A stretch of 64,000 nucleotides of DNA from JASSUD01 sp031963415 (GTDB lineage: Bacteria > Pseudomonadota > Gammaproteobacteria > Burkholderiales > Burkholderiaceae), in contig JASSUI010000001.1 of the NCBI GenBank assembly GCA_031963415.1, positions 1,116,001-1,180,000 of the forward strand, read 5' to 3'. The notes under the pieces are model-generated. The model had not been told where the DNA came from. It did not search any database and saw only the letters and a program-made list of their open reading frames with translations. This document shows positions 36,845-46,386 of this stretch, piece by piece (within the stretch, counting starts at the first letter, position 1; each line of letters begins with the position of its first letter). The position numbers were made by a program, and so were the translations under genes.

Positions 36845-37324
36845 TTAGCCTTCCCGTACTTTACGCAATAACGCAGTCGTTGAGCGTTGGTATTCGAATG
36901 GAATGGTTAGCGCACGGCCAGACCAACTACGTACTAGTGCAGCTTCTGGCAGGGCGTCCATGTCGTAATCGCCGCCTTTGACGAGAATGTCGGGACGAAG
37001 TTCGCGGATTAAATTAAGTGGTGTGGTTTCGTTAAAGTAGACCACCCAGTCAACGCTTTCTAGCGCAGCGAGGAGAGCAGCTCGATCAGCTTCGGTGTTA
37101 ATTGGACGATCGCTGCCTTTGCCAAGTTGCCGCACTGACGCATCCGTATTGATGCCAACGATCAAGCAGCCGCCCAACGCGCGAGCAGCCTCTAAATAGG
37201 TGACATGGCCGCGATGCAGGATATCAAACACGCCGTTGGTAAAAACAACTGGGCCTAATAAAGAGGCACGTTGCGCGCTCAAAGTGGCACGATCGACAAT
37301 TTTGCGTTCAAAAGCGACTGACAT
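36845..37324 (-). CDS. hldC: D-glycero-beta-D-manno-heptose 1-phosphate adenylyltransferase
   Basis: It makes ADP-heptose for the LPS inner core (also called rfaE2 or the C-terminal half of HldE). 159 residues with the nucleotidyltransferase motif GVFDILHRGHVTYLE, then KGSDRPIN, KGGDYDMDALPEA and the C-terminal STTALLRK. The kinase partner is not in this window. Its presence implies heptose-containing lipopolysaccharide. Confidence 0.95.
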   Translation of the reverse strand: MSVAFERKIVDRATLSAQRASLLGPVVFTNGVFDILHRGHVTYLEAARALGGCLIVGINTDASVRQLGKGSDRPINTEADRAALLAALESVDWVVYFNETTPLNLIRELRPDILVKGGDYDMDALPEAALVRSWSGRALTIPFEYQRSTTALLRKVREG

Positions 37325-37345
37325 TTAATGAATGAGAAAGGACAG

Positions 37346-37530
37346 CGGCTTGTTCACGCTCTCTAAAAAGAAGAAATATTGGGTCCCTGACACGCATGTT
37401 GGGGTGCCTGCGTCACCCCAATCTACGACTCTTTGGACTATTTGTAGGTTGAGGTGAGAAACGAACCCCAACCACATACCAAGGACTTCTCATATCTTCC
37501 CGTTTGGAAGTCGTGAACCGGCCTTTAAAC
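37346..37530. repeat. Family B element between hldC and the ferritin-like gene
   Basis: The left end CTTGTTCACGCTCTCTAAA and right end GAAGTCGTGAACCGGCCTTT are inverted repeats. The inner part has GTTGGGGTGCCTGCGTCACC and CCCCAAC repeats. Confidence 0.75.
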
Positions 37531-37532
37531 GT

Positions 37533-38414
37533 TTAAGCTGGTTGTAATTGATCTGCTTTACCATCGCTCTCAGTCTGCAGACGCGCTGCAATTTCTTTGC
37601 GATAGCGGTTAAGCGCCTGAGCTGTTTCAAATGGGCGTTCAAACAGCAATGACAAGTTATGCAAGATACGCTCGATGACTTTTTTCTCCCATTCGCCGTC
37701 GAAACGAATTTGCTCATCTAGCCAGCGTTCAAGCCACTCTGGATCAGGCAAGCGAGATTGCACCGTATCGCGTGGGAACAGCGTGCGATTAACGTGTAGG
37801 TTTGTTGGGTGTAACGGCTTGTCAGTGCGTCGCGCTGACGCCATCAACACACCAATTTTGGCAAATGCCGCCCGTGCAATATCACCTGAGCGCGCTAGCG
37901 CTTTTTTCATATAACGCAAATAAGCGCCGCCGTGACGCGCTTCGTCACGAGAAATCGTTTCGTAAATCTGTTTAATCACCGGCTCGGTATGCCACTGTGC
38001 AGCGCAGCGATACCAATGGTTTAAACGAATTTCACCGCAGAAATGCAACATTAATGTTTCAAGCGGCGGGGCAGGGTCAAACGGAAAGCGCACCTCGTGT
38101 AACTCTGCCTCCGTTGGAAGATAATCAGGTCGAAAGCGACGCAAATACTCCATTAGCACTAGTGCATGTTTTTGCTCTTCAAAAAACCAGACGCTCATGA
38201 AGGCGGAGAAATCACTATCGTCACGATTATCACGCAGGAACATTTCGGTAGCAGGTAACGCGGCCCATTCAGTGATCGCGTTCATTTTGATGGTGGCGGC
38301 CTGCTCGTCAGACAGGAGCGTGGCATCGAATTTATCCCATGGAATATCTTTTTCCATATCCCATCGAACAGCTTCGAGTGATTTGTAGAGTTCTGGATAA
38401 AGCATATTCTGCAT
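37533..38414 (-). CDS. Ferritin-like di-iron protein
   Basis: 293 residues. Two E/D-xx-H pairs typical of ferritin-like di-iron sites are visible: FEEQKHALVLMEYLR (about 80-90) and SRDEARHGGAYLRYM (about 155-165), with a further acidic residue in FCGEIRLNHWY. The overall layout recalls acyl-ACP desaturase or tRNA hydroxylase folds. It is common in Burkholderia as an uncharacterised protein. I assign only the fold, not a reaction. Confidence 0.75.
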   Translation of the reverse strand: MQNMLYPELYKSLEAVRWDMEKDIPWDKFDATLLSDEQAATIKMNAITEWAALPATEMFLRDNRDDSDFSAFMSVWFFEEQKHALVLMEYLRRFRPDYLPTEAELHEVRFPFDPAPPLETLMLHFCGEIRLNHWYRCAAQWHTEPVIKQIYETISRDEARHGGAYLRYMKKALARSGDIARAAFAKIGVLMASARRTDKPLHPTNLHVNRTLFPRDTVQSRLPDPEWLERWLDEQIRFDGEWEKKVIERILHNLSLLFERPFETAQALNRYRKEIAARLQTESDGKADQLQPA

Positions 38415-38572
38415 TTGCTTACCTCTTGGCGGCTTTTATGTGCCTGTTAGAACTTGTTTTCCTTTGCACTATAGCCAATGCAAAGGAATAAAACTGGGCG
38501 CAGACCGAAAAAAGCATGAAAATTCTGTAATTTTGCACGTTGCTTTGGCCTGTTGGTGTTTTAAGACTGCCT

Positions 38573-38722
38573 CTTAGAACCTGTCCACAAATCGCCTAAA
38601 AGACCGTGATCCGGGGTCGGGCGGTGCTCGCAATCCTCATGTACACCAACGTACACTCCGGTTGCTGCGCTCCGGCCTCCCCCGGCTGACAGCCTTTTAG
38701 ACAATTTGTGGACAGGTTCTTA
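38573..38722. repeat. Family A inverted-repeat element, best preserved copy
   Basis: CTTAGAACCTGTCCACAAATCG and AATTTGTGGACAGGTTCTTA are near-perfect inverted ends of about 34 bp. The 150-bp element contains GTACACCAACGTACACTCCG and codes for nothing obvious. The remaining gap 38723-38977 is AT-rich with no gene seen. Confidence 0.85.
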
Positions 38723-38977
38723 AAAATTCCTATACCAGTCACACTTTATTGAAAGCGTCATGATAGCATGGGCTTAATGAAACAAAGCCATACAGCTGTG
38801 GAATAAATCATAGGCGCAAATAGTGCTGCTTCTAGTTTAGATAAACAAATAAAGGACTATTGGCTTCGTAAAATAAAACACTTTTTTTCTTTACTAAGCA
38901 AGAATGCTTTTGGTAAGAGATAAATTATCATTGAATTCTGTCAAATCCGCTTCATATAGAGGATAGCAACCATCGAA

Positions 38978-39062
38978 AGGGGCTTCTGCCTAATCCGTGT
39001 AGCGAAGAATGCCGTAACTTGACAGCGCTCTACACCATCATCGGATTAAGTAGAGGTTCCAG
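38978..39062. repeat. Family E element upstream of the DUF3567 gene
   Basis: GGGGCTTCTGCCTAATCCG and CGGATTAAGTAGAGGTTCC are the inverted ends, with CGAAGAATGCCGTAACTTGA in between. Confidence 0.65.
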
Positions 39063-39083
39063 GCAACTATAAGGAGAGGCGCC

Positions 39084-39371
39084 ATGCGTGTCATTTACAA
39101 TAGCGAGGACTATTGCGTTGTAGAATTCTTAGCGCCTAGCAAAGCACCCGGCAATATGGAAGGCGTGCTTTGGAAATCGGAGGGATACGAAATTGTCGCT
39201 AAGCATTTGCAACGAGAGTTGTTTATCCATGGGCCAATGGCCGAGGAATTCCGCAAAAACGTGCAGAAATTAATGGCGCGAGAGGAAGATGATGAGGTTG
39301 ATGAAGAAGAGGTAGATGCTTTCCTGGGCGGATTTGATAGTTGGATGCAACAGCCGGTTGTCCTGCATTAA
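39084..39371 (+). CDS. DUF3567 family protein
   Basis: A 95-residue protein, MRVIYNSEDYCVVEF..., followed by GYEIVAKHLQRELFIHGPMAEEFRKNV and an acidic segment. It matches the small DUF3567 proteins that are highly conserved in Burkholderiales and of unknown function. A strong AAGGAGAGG precedes the ATG. Confidence 0.88.
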   Translation: MRVIYNSEDYCVVEFLAPSKAPGNMEGVLWKSEGYEIVAKHLQRELFIHGPMAEEFRKNVQKLMAREEDDEVDEEEVDAFLGGFDSWMQQPVVLH

Positions 39372-39629
39372 AAACCATTCATTAGACCAAAGGCAAAAAC
39401 GATATCGCTGCGGTAAAGTTGCAATACTGGCCTTTGCTTTTGGTTTATTTAGGAATACTTCGCTTATTGCGAAGATCAAAAATATCTTTGCTGAACGCAT
39501 AACGCCGTCACTGGCTTGCTAGATTTTCTTAATCTTCTTTCCACGCCACAAAGCCACTTCAAAAACGCCTATCACCCTGGCTGCAGCGCCTGCCTAACCA
39601 AACTATTTTCACCCGTTGATGTCGATGCA

Positions 39630-40712
39630 ATGACTGCCAGCTATTCTGCCAATTCTGCCTGCACTGAAAAACCCGTAACTGGCTTCAATACTTTCCCATT
39701 TCACCCCCCCTATACTCGAGGCAATGCGCTAGTAGCGCTGCTCGCCGAGCGAATTGTGATTTTAGACGGTGCGTTAGGCACAATGCTGCAACGCTACCGT
39801 TTAACAGAAGAGCAATATCGCGGCGCACGGTTTGCGGATTTATCAACTGAAGTCAAAGGCGATCATGAATTGCTCTCGCTCACACAGCCCGCGATCATTA
39901 CTGAGGTTCACGAGCAATATCTGGCAGCTGGCGCGGATATTATCGAGACCAATACGTTTGGTGCCACAAGCATTGCGCAGGCCGATTATCAGTTGGAAGC
40001 TTTAGCCGCTGAAATGAATCTAGTTGCCGCACAACTGGCCCGTGCTGCTTGCGAACGCTATGCAACACCTGATAAGCCTCGTTTCGTCGCAGGCGCGCTT
40101 GGCCCAACCCCTAAAACTGCCAGCATTTCACCTGATGTCAATGATCCCGGCGCGCGCAATGTTACGTTCGATGCGCTGCGCGCAGCCTATTACGAGCAAG
40201 CAGAGGCACTTTTACAAGGCGGGGTTGACCTTTTCTTAGTAGAAACGATTTTCGACACACTGAATGCCAAAGCAGCGTTATTTGCGCTGGATGAATTATT
40301 TGAAAACAGTGGCGAACGCTTGCCGATTATGATCTCTGGCACAGTCACTGATGCGTCTGGAAGGATTTTATCGGGGCAAACTGTCGAAGCTTTCTGGAAT
40401 TCAATCCGTCACGCCCAACCCCTGATTGTTGGTCTCAATTGCGCGCTTGGCGCCGCGCTAATGCGCCCGTATCAAGCCGAATTAGCTAAACTGTGCGACT
40501 GCTATGTTTCTTGCTACCCAAACGCTGGCTTGCCTAATCCGATGTCTGACACAGGCTTTGATGAAACCCCAGAAGTCACCGCCAGCTTGCTTGCAGAATT
40601 TGCTCAAGCTGGACTTCTTAATGTCGCTGGCGGCTGTTGTGGTACGACGCCTGAACATATTGCCGCGCTTACCCAAGCACTTAAAAACATCAAATCTCGA
40701 CAACTTGTTTAG
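39630..40712 (+). CDS. metH: Methionine synthase, homocysteine-binding part (split MetH)
   Basis: The N-terminal module of cobalamin-dependent methionine synthase as a separate protein of about 360 residues. It begins RIVILDGALGTMLQRYRL; zinc-binding cysteines are in VGLNCALGA and GGCCGTTPEHI. Splitting into this gene plus a larger one is normal in Burkholderia, not a frameshift. The frame is open from a TTG at 39516, but ATG at 39630 gives a more usual N-terminus; the start remains uncertain. I see no cobalamin or SAM riboswitch in front. Confidence 0.88.
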   Translation: MTASYSANSACTEKPVTGFNTFPFHPPYTRGNALVALLAERIVILDGALGTMLQRYRLTEEQYRGARFADLSTEVKGDHELLSLTQPAIITEVHEQYLAAGADIIETNTFGATSIAQADYQLEALAAEMNLVAAQLARAACERYATPDKPRFVAGALGPTPKTASISPDVNDPGARNVTFDALRAAYYEQAEALLQGGVDLFLVETIFDTLNAKAALFALDELFENSGERLPIMISGTVTDASGRILSGQTVEAFWNSIRHAQPLIVGLNCALGAALMRPYQAELAKLCDCYVSCYPNAGLPNPMSDTGFDETPEVTASLLAEFAQAGLLNVAGGCCGTTPEHIAALTQALKNIKSRQLV

Positions 40713-40776
40713 ACTCTCCTCTCTAGCGGCCTCGCCCTCCAGCAAATACTCGTGTATCGGCACGTGTTGCTAGAAG

Positions 40777-40830
40777 ACGCTAAACAGGTAAGCATGTTGG
40801 GGTTCTGCGTCCCCCCCACCGTACACATCA
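40777..40830. repeat. Family B core fragment between the two metH genes
   Basis: It contains CTAAACAGG and AGCATGTTGGGGTTCTGCGT followed by a C run, matching the family B core. It separates the two metH parts by about 150 nt. Confidence 0.5.
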
Positions 40831-40859
40831 ACAATTCAACTTTACCCCTCAACTTATTT

Positions 40860-43598
40860 ATGAATGAGCACGATCGTCCTTTACGCTTAGCAGGTTTAGA
40901 ACCGCTAAATATTGGCGCGTCTACGCTTTTTGTGAATATCGGTGAACGCACTAACGTCACCGGTTCCAAAGCTTTTGCGCGGATGATTTTGAATGGTCAA
41001 TTTGACGCAGCACTCGCAGTAGCTCGTCAGCAAGTGGAAAACGGCGCGCAAATCATCGATATCAATATGGATGAGGCAATGCTTGACGCGCAGGCAGCAA
41101 TGGTGCGTTTTTTGAATTTAGTGGCGGGGGAACCGGACATCGCGCGTGTACCGATCATGATTGACTCGTCAAAATGGTCGGTCATTGAGGCAGGGTTAAA
41201 GTGCGTGCAGGGCAAAGCGATTGTTAATTCAATTTCGTTGAAAGAAGGCGAGGGGGGTTTTAAAGAGCAGGCAAAACTGGTGCGCCGCTATGGCGCCGCT
41301 GTCGTGGTGATGGCTTTTGATGAACAAGGGCAAGCTGATACGTTCGCGCGTAAGACGGAAATTTGTCAGCGTAGCTATCGTATTTTGGTGGATGAGTTGC
41401 ATTTCCCACCTGAGGAAATCATTTTTGACCCCAATATTTTTGCGATTGCGACAGGTATCGATGAGCACGATAACTACGCGGTTGATTTTATTGAAGCGAC
41501 TCGCTGGATCAAAGCCAATTTGCCCCACGCGAAAGTCAGCGGTGGCGTGTCAAATGTGTCTTTTTCCTTTCGTGGCAACGATGTGCTGCGCGAAGCCATT
41601 CATACGGTGTTCCTCTACCATGCGATTCAAGCTGGCTTAGACATGGGAATTGTGAATGCCGGGCAATTAGGAGTCTACGCTGAGCTTGAGGAAGAATTAC
41701 GCACGCGCGTTGAAGATGTGGTGCTGAACCGTCAGCCATCAGGCCAGGCCAACGCTACTGAGCGTCTGCTGGAAATCGCTGAACAATACAAAGGCAGTAG
41801 TGCAAAACAAGAAACCAACTTAGCTTGGCGTGCAGAACCCGTTGAAAAGCGTTTAGCACACGCACTTGTGCATGGCATTACCACTTTTATTGACGAAGAT
41901 ACCGAGCACGCACGTTTGCAAATGGAGCGCCCGATTCAAGTCATCGAAGGCCCTTTAATGGATGGGATGAATATCGTCGGCGACTTATTCGGCGAAGGCA
42001 AAATGTTTTTGCCTCAAGTGGTGAAATCAGCGCGGGTCATGAAGCAAGCCGTCGCTTATTTACTGCCTTTTATCGAAGCAGAAAAAGTACAGCTGCAAGC
42101 AAGCGGCGAGACAATTCAAGCAAAAGGCAAAATTGTGATCGCCACCGTCAAAGGGGACGTGCATGATATTGGTAAAAACATCGTCACCGTGGTGCTGCAA
42201 TGCAATAACTTTGAAGTGATCAATATGGGCGTGATGGTGCCATGCGCGCAAATTCTTGCCAAAGCAAAAGAAGAGGGGGCAGATATCATCGGACTCTCCG
42301 GGTTGATTACACCAAGCCTTGAAGAAATGGCTTATGTGGCTTCTGAGATGCAACGTGATGAGTATTTTCGCAGCCGCAAAACTCCTCTTTTAATTGGCGG
42401 AGCGACTACCTCACGGGTCCATACAGCAGTAAAAATTGCACCGAACTATGAAGGGCCTGTTGTCTATGTGCCAGATGCTTCGCGCGCTGTGTCGGTGGTG
42501 TCTAATCTTTTATCAACCACGAGTGCAGCGGCTTATGTCGAACAAATAAACACTGATTACGAGCGCATCCGTCAATTGCATGCGCATAAGAAAGCCATAC
42601 CCATGGTATCGCTAGCTGCGGCACGGGCAAATCGACATCAGATTGACTGGGCCAACACGCAAATTATTTCGCCTAAATTTATCGGGCGGCGCGTGTTTAA
42701 AAATTACAACCTGGCTGAGCTAGCGAACTATATCGATTGGGGGCCATTTTTTCAGACTTGGGATTTAGCAGGTTCATTTCCCGCCATTCTCAATGATTCA
42801 GTCGTTGGTGAAACGGCAACGCGCGTTTATCACGATGCGCAAGCGATGTTAGCCAAACTGATTCCAGGCAATTGGCTGCGTGCCAGTGGTGTCATTGCGT
42901 TGCTGCCTGCGAATACGATTAACGATGACGATATTGAAATTTACACTGATGTATCACGCGATCAGGTTGCGCTGACTTGGCGCAATTTACGCCAACAAAG
43001 TGAACGGCCCATCATTGATGGGCCAACAGGAGAAAAAATTAAGCGAGCCAATCGCTGTCTGGCTGACTTTATCGCGCCCAAAGAAACGGGAATTACCGAC
43101 TACATTGGCTTATTCGCAGTAACAGCTGGTTTAGACATTGAAACGAAAGAAAACGAATTTCTTGCCGAGCTGGACGATTACAGCGCCCTGATGCTTAAAG
43201 CGTTAGCTGATCGTCTCGCCGAAGCATTTGCTGAATGCTTGCACGAACGCGTGCGACGTGAATTATGGGGTTATACGACAGCAGAAAATTTAAGTAATGA
43301 AGAATTGATTGCTGAAAAATACCAAGGGATTCGGCCAGCCCCCGGTTACCCTGCTTGCCCTGACCATTTGGTCAAGCAAGATATGTTTAACATATTACAT
43401 TGCGAAGAAATCGGCATGCAGCTTACTGAATCACTAGCGATGCTGCCTGCTGCTAGTGTCTCTGGCTTTTATCTCGCTCATCCCGATAGTTGCTATTTCT
43501 CAGTCGGCAAAATTGGACAAGACCAACTTGAAGATTATGCGCAGCGTAGTGAACTCTCATTGGACACGGCACAACGCGCGTTGGCTCCTTCGTTATAA
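40860..43598 (+). CDS. metH: Methionine synthase, pterin-, cobalamin- and SAM-binding part (split MetH)
   Basis: About 912 residues. Domains in order: methyltetrahydrofolate-binding (about 10-290, FVNIGERTNVTGSKAF, INMDEAMLD), the cap and Rossmann cobalamin domains with the lower-ligand His435 in GDVHDIGKNIV, and the C-terminal activation domain with RPAPGYPACPDH. Together with the preceding gene it transfers methyl from methyl-THF to homocysteine. ATG at 40860 (MNEHDRPLRL) is chosen since homologues start there and the upstream open frame is repeat-derived. The TAA stop is the first triplet of a family B element. Confidence 0.96.
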   Translation: MNEHDRPLRLAGLEPLNIGASTLFVNIGERTNVTGSKAFARMILNGQFDAALAVARQQVENGAQIIDINMDEAMLDAQAAMVRFLNLVAGEPDIARVPIMIDSSKWSVIEAGLKCVQGKAIVNSISLKEGEGGFKEQAKLVRRYGAAVVVMAFDEQGQADTFARKTEICQRSYRILVDELHFPPEEIIFDPNIFAIATGIDEHDNYAVDFIEATRWIKANLPHAKVSGGVSNVSFSFRGNDVLREAIHTVFLYHAIQAGLDMGIVNAGQLGVYAELEEELRTRVEDVVLNRQPSGQANATERLLEIAEQYKGSSAKQETNLAWRAEPVEKRLAHALVHGITTFIDEDTEHARLQMERPIQVIEGPLMDGMNIVGDLFGEGKMFLPQVVKSARVMKQAVAYLLPFIEAEKVQLQASGETIQAKGKIVIATVKGDVHDIGKNIVTVVLQCNNFEVINMGVMVPCAQILAKAKEEGADIIGLSGLITPSLEEMAYVASEMQRDEYFRSRKTPLLIGGATTSRVHTAVKIAPNYEGPVVYVPDASRAVSVVSNLLSTTSAAAYVEQINTDYERIRQLHAHKKAIPMVSLAAARANRHQIDWANTQIISPKFIGRRVFKNYNLAELANYIDWGPFFQTWDLAGSFPAILNDSVVGETATRVYHDAQAMLAKLIPGNWLRASGVIALLPANTINDDDIEIYTDVSRDQVALTWRNLRQQSERPIIDGPTGEKIKRANRCLADFIAPKETGITDYIGLFAVTAGLDIETKENEFLAELDDYSALMLKALADRLAEAFAECLHERVRRELWGYTTAENLSNEELIAEKYQGIRPAPGYPACPDHLVKQDMFNILHCEEIGMQLTESLAMLPAASVSGFYLAHPDSCYFSVGKIGQDQLEDYAQRSELSLDTAQRALAPSL

Positions 43599-43690
43599 AA
43601 GCCTGTTGCAATCTTGTGGTTGGGGTGACGAAGGAATCCCAACATGCATACCCATCAACTTTAATCTCCTCCTATTTGAAGCTCGTAAGC
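43596..43690. repeat. Family B element at the metH stop
   Basis: The left end TAAAAGCCTGTTGCAATCTTG begins with the metH stop codon. The core GGTTGGGGTGACGAAGGAA and CCCAACATGCATACC follows. The right end is poorly conserved. Confidence 0.65.
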
Positions 43691-43709
43691 AAGCGCTAGC
43701 TGTTCAATG

Positions 43710-44039
43710 TCATACCCCCCACAACACATCAGCCTCAAGCTTATGCGCAGCGCGCATCATATCGAGCAATGGAAATGCGCGTTGCGCGAGGCCGATTGGC
43801 TGCTCTTCTTTTTCTTCATGGTTATCGGTAGCTGCATCAATGCGTGCGTGTTGGGCAGCATCTGCTTTTTTCTCAACTTCAATTGCCTCTTCTAAGCGTT
43901 GTATCGCCTTAGGCAGTTCTAGATGAGAAATAACTCCTCGTTCCCCAAGTTGCTTGCCAATTACATTAAGTAAATATTGCGCAAGGTCTTTGAGCATCAC
44001 GATCTCAGGAGAAGCGGTTGATTTGAAGGTAATTAGCAC
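43710..44039 (-). CDS. DUF1840 family protein
   Basis: 109 residues starting MLITFKSTASPEIVMLKDLAQYLLNVIGK, the hallmark of DUF1840, and ending with AFPLLDMMRAAHKLEADVLWGV. The start is GTG with GGAG 6 nt upstream. The family is proteobacterial and of unknown function. Confidence 0.9.
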   Translation of the reverse strand: MLITFKSTASPEIVMLKDLAQYLLNVIGKQLGERGVISHLELPKAIQRLEEAIEVEKKADAAQHARIDAATDNHEEKEEQPIGLAQRAFPLLDMMRAAHKLEADVLWGV

Positions 44040-44117
44040 AATGACTCCGTTTTTTCTTTTCTAAAGGAACTTATGCAAAAGCGCCTTAACATTGCTGGGG
44101 TAACACATTACCAATTC

Positions 44118-44144
44118 ATAATGTGCATTTATTGTGCACATTAT
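44118..44144. promoter_or_regulatory. Operator-like palindrome between DUF1840 and argS
   Basis: ATAATGTGCA (44118-44127) and TGCACATTAT (44135-44144) form a perfect 10-bp inverted repeat with a 7-nt centre, in the divergent intergenic region of 430 nt. The rest of this gap, including a 68-codon minus-strand ORF, shows nothing convincing. Confidence 0.45.
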
Positions 44145-44469
44145 CGCCGCTGATAATGAACTATACGCTTACCTAAACGACGGTTCATCGCTTAAGGATA
44201 AGGCGCGACTTATGTTGAGCCTCTTCCTATGGGATCTTTGCATGATACGTTGAGCAGTGTTATGCCTCGCGGCACATAAGCTGTGCTCGCAGCAAAAAGA
44301 GGCCGCAAGTTCTCGGGAGAATGCAAAACCTCTCTGATAAAAAATACAGTGATTGAATTCCTTTTCACTGCTCATCAGTCGATAATAGGCACCTTTTTCC
44401 GATTATTGCTAGCGAAGGGAACGAAAGTTCTTCCTTGAAATCAGCTCTGCATGCTCTACATTAATTGTC

Positions 44470-46212
44470 ATGTTACTCACTCAAAAACAGACGCTTGAAG
44501 CCATCTTCTCCGATACCGTGGCCAAGCTGACAAACGCTGAAGTGCCCTCTATCGTGCTGGAACGGCCAAAAATTGCCGCGCATGGTGATGTGGCAAGCAA
44601 TATCGCGTTACAGCTAGCTAAGCCATTGCGCCAGAACCCTCGTCAACTTGCTCAGCAGATCGCCGACGCGGTGTTAGCCCATCCAGACGCACAAGGGTTA
44701 GTCACTGCCACTGAGGTCGCTGGCCCCGGATTTATTAATCTGCATTTGTCTGCATCAGCAAAACAAGCGGTAATAACGCAAGTGCTCGCTGAAAAAGAAA
44801 AGTTTGGCCGTAGTGACAATGCACTTGGCAAACGTGTGCTGATTGAATTTGTTTCAGCGAATCCTACGGGACCGCTCCACGTCGGTCACGGTAGACAAGC
44901 GGTACTAGGCGATACACTTGCGAATCTATTTGAGAGCCAAAGCTGGCAAGTCCACCGAGAGTTTTACTATAACGACGCTGGCGTGCAAATTGAGAATCTG
45001 ACTTCCTCAGTCCAAGCGCGTGCGCGTGGTTTAGCGCCAGGCGACGCTGATTGGCCTGAAGCAGCTTATAACGGGGAATATATCGCCGATATTGCACGGG
45101 CTTATTTAAACCGCGCTACGCTCACCACAAGAAACAGCGCACCGGTTACGGGCACAGGTGAAGTTGATGATTTCGAAGCCATTCGCCGTTTTGCGGTGGC
45201 CTATTTGCGCCACGAGCAAGATCTGGATTTACAGGCTATCGGCGTTAAATTTAATCAGTATTATCTCGAATCATCGCTATATACCGAGGGACGTGTTGAC
45301 GCTGCAGTTCAAGCACTGATTGCTGCGGGTAAAGCTTATGAACAAGATGGCGCGCTTTGGCTACGTACAACTGAAGAAGGCGACGATAAAGATCGTGTAA
45401 TGCGCAAATCAGATGGCAGCTACACTTATTTTGTGCCGGATATCGCCTATCACATCACAAAATGGGAGCGTGGCTTTAGCAAGGTCATTAATGTGCAAGG
45501 GTCTGACCATCACGGCACGATTGCACGAGTGCGTGCTGGCTTGCAGCAAGTTCAATTGGGTATTCCTAAAAATTATCCTGATTATGTGCTGCACAAGATG
45601 GTGACGGTGATGCGCGGCGGAGAAATCGTAAAAATTTCTAAGCGGGCTGGCAGTTACGTCACGATGCGAGATTTAATTGAATGGTCAGGCGGAAAAGAAA
45701 TAACGGCAGATGCAGCAACGTTAGCTGATCAGACGATGATTCAACGTGGGCGCGATGCGGTACGCTTCTTTTTAGTTTCTCGCAAAGCCGATACGGAGTT
45801 TGTTTTCGACATTGATGTCGCGCTGCAGCGCAATGATGAAAATCCGGTTTATTACGTACAATATGCGCACGCTCGTATCTGCTCGATATTGACGCAGTGG
45901 GGCGGCGAGGTAGAAAGCTTACAACAAGCGCAGCTCACGCCACTGACCAGCCCACATGAACTCGCGCTGCTGAAATTGTTGGCCGAATATCCGATGATGT
46001 TAGCGCGCGCAGCTGAAGAGCTGGCGCCGCACAACGTGGCCTTCTATTTGCGCGAACTCGCTCGAGAATTTCACTCGTTTTACAATGCTGAGAGGGTGTT
46101 AGTTGAAGAAGACATGCTGCGTACTGCTCGCATAGCACTCGCTGCGGCCGTGCGTCAGACGCTTGCAAATGGCTTGGCAATTCTGGGAGTAACAGCTCCA
46201 CTTACGATGTAG
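44470..46212 (+). CDS. argS: Arginyl-tRNA synthetase
   Basis: It charges tRNA-Arg, one of which (CCG) is at 31.4 kb. 580 residues; the class I signature is in SANPTGPLHVGHGRQAVLGD, and the KMSKS-like segment is KISKRAGSYVTMRD. The C-terminal DALR helix bundle is present (EFHSFYNAERVL). Followed by SPOR and dsbA genes as in Burkholderia. The stop TAG begins a repeat-like TAGAACTTG sequence. Confidence 0.97.
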   Translation: MLLTQKQTLEAIFSDTVAKLTNAEVPSIVLERPKIAAHGDVASNIALQLAKPLRQNPRQLAQQIADAVLAHPDAQGLVTATEVAGPGFINLHLSASAKQAVITQVLAEKEKFGRSDNALGKRVLIEFVSANPTGPLHVGHGRQAVLGDTLANLFESQSWQVHREFYYNDAGVQIENLTSSVQARARGLAPGDADWPEAAYNGEYIADIARAYLNRATLTTRNSAPVTGTGEVDDFEAIRRFAVAYLRHEQDLDLQAIGVKFNQYYLESSLYTEGRVDAAVQALIAAGKAYEQDGALWLRTTEEGDDKDRVMRKSDGSYTYFVPDIAYHITKWERGFSKVINVQGSDHHGTIARVRAGLQQVQLGIPKNYPDYVLHKMVTVMRGGEIVKISKRAGSYVTMRDLIEWSGGKEITADAATLADQTMIQRGRDAVRFFLVSRKADTEFVFDIDVALQRNDENPVYYVQYAHARICSILTQWGGEVESLQQAQLTPLTSPHELALLKLLAEYPMMLARAAEELAPHNVAFYLRELAREFHSFYNAERVLVEEDMLRTARIALAAAVRQTLANGLAILGVTAPLTM

Positions 46213-46275
46213 AACTTGAAATGGGCAGATACGACCTTAGATCTTGCTTAGATCTTGTTCAGGATCTCCCTGAAA
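46210..46275. repeat. Family B-like ends at the argS stop
   Basis: TAGAACTTG at the stop codon, then TTAGATCTTGTTCAGGATCTC at 46242-46267. These appear to be one or two degraded element ends. Confidence 0.45.
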
Positions 46276-46386
46276 GGTCGTCAGCTTATTTCTGTAAGCC
46301 TGGAGGCCAGAGCGTTTCATTTGCCACCATGCCAACGCATATCACTTTCTATAAACAAATTTCGGAAATCTCTGGATAAATTTAAG

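Noticed and set aside
39372..39629. Cobalamin or SAM riboswitch before metH
   Set aside because: No B12-box or SAM riboswitch core was recognisable in the leader.
39630..43598. metH as a broken gene (two ORFs)
   Set aside because: The split between homocysteine domain and the rest is the normal state in Burkholderia; both parts have complete domains.
43456..43926. 156-codon plus-strand ORF crossing the metH end and the DUF1840 gene
   Set aside because: It overlaps two recognised genes and is built partly from repeat sequence.
44169..44375. 68-codon minus-strand ORF in the gap before argS
   Set aside because: No similarity, no binding site, Ser/Arg/Cys-rich like random translation.
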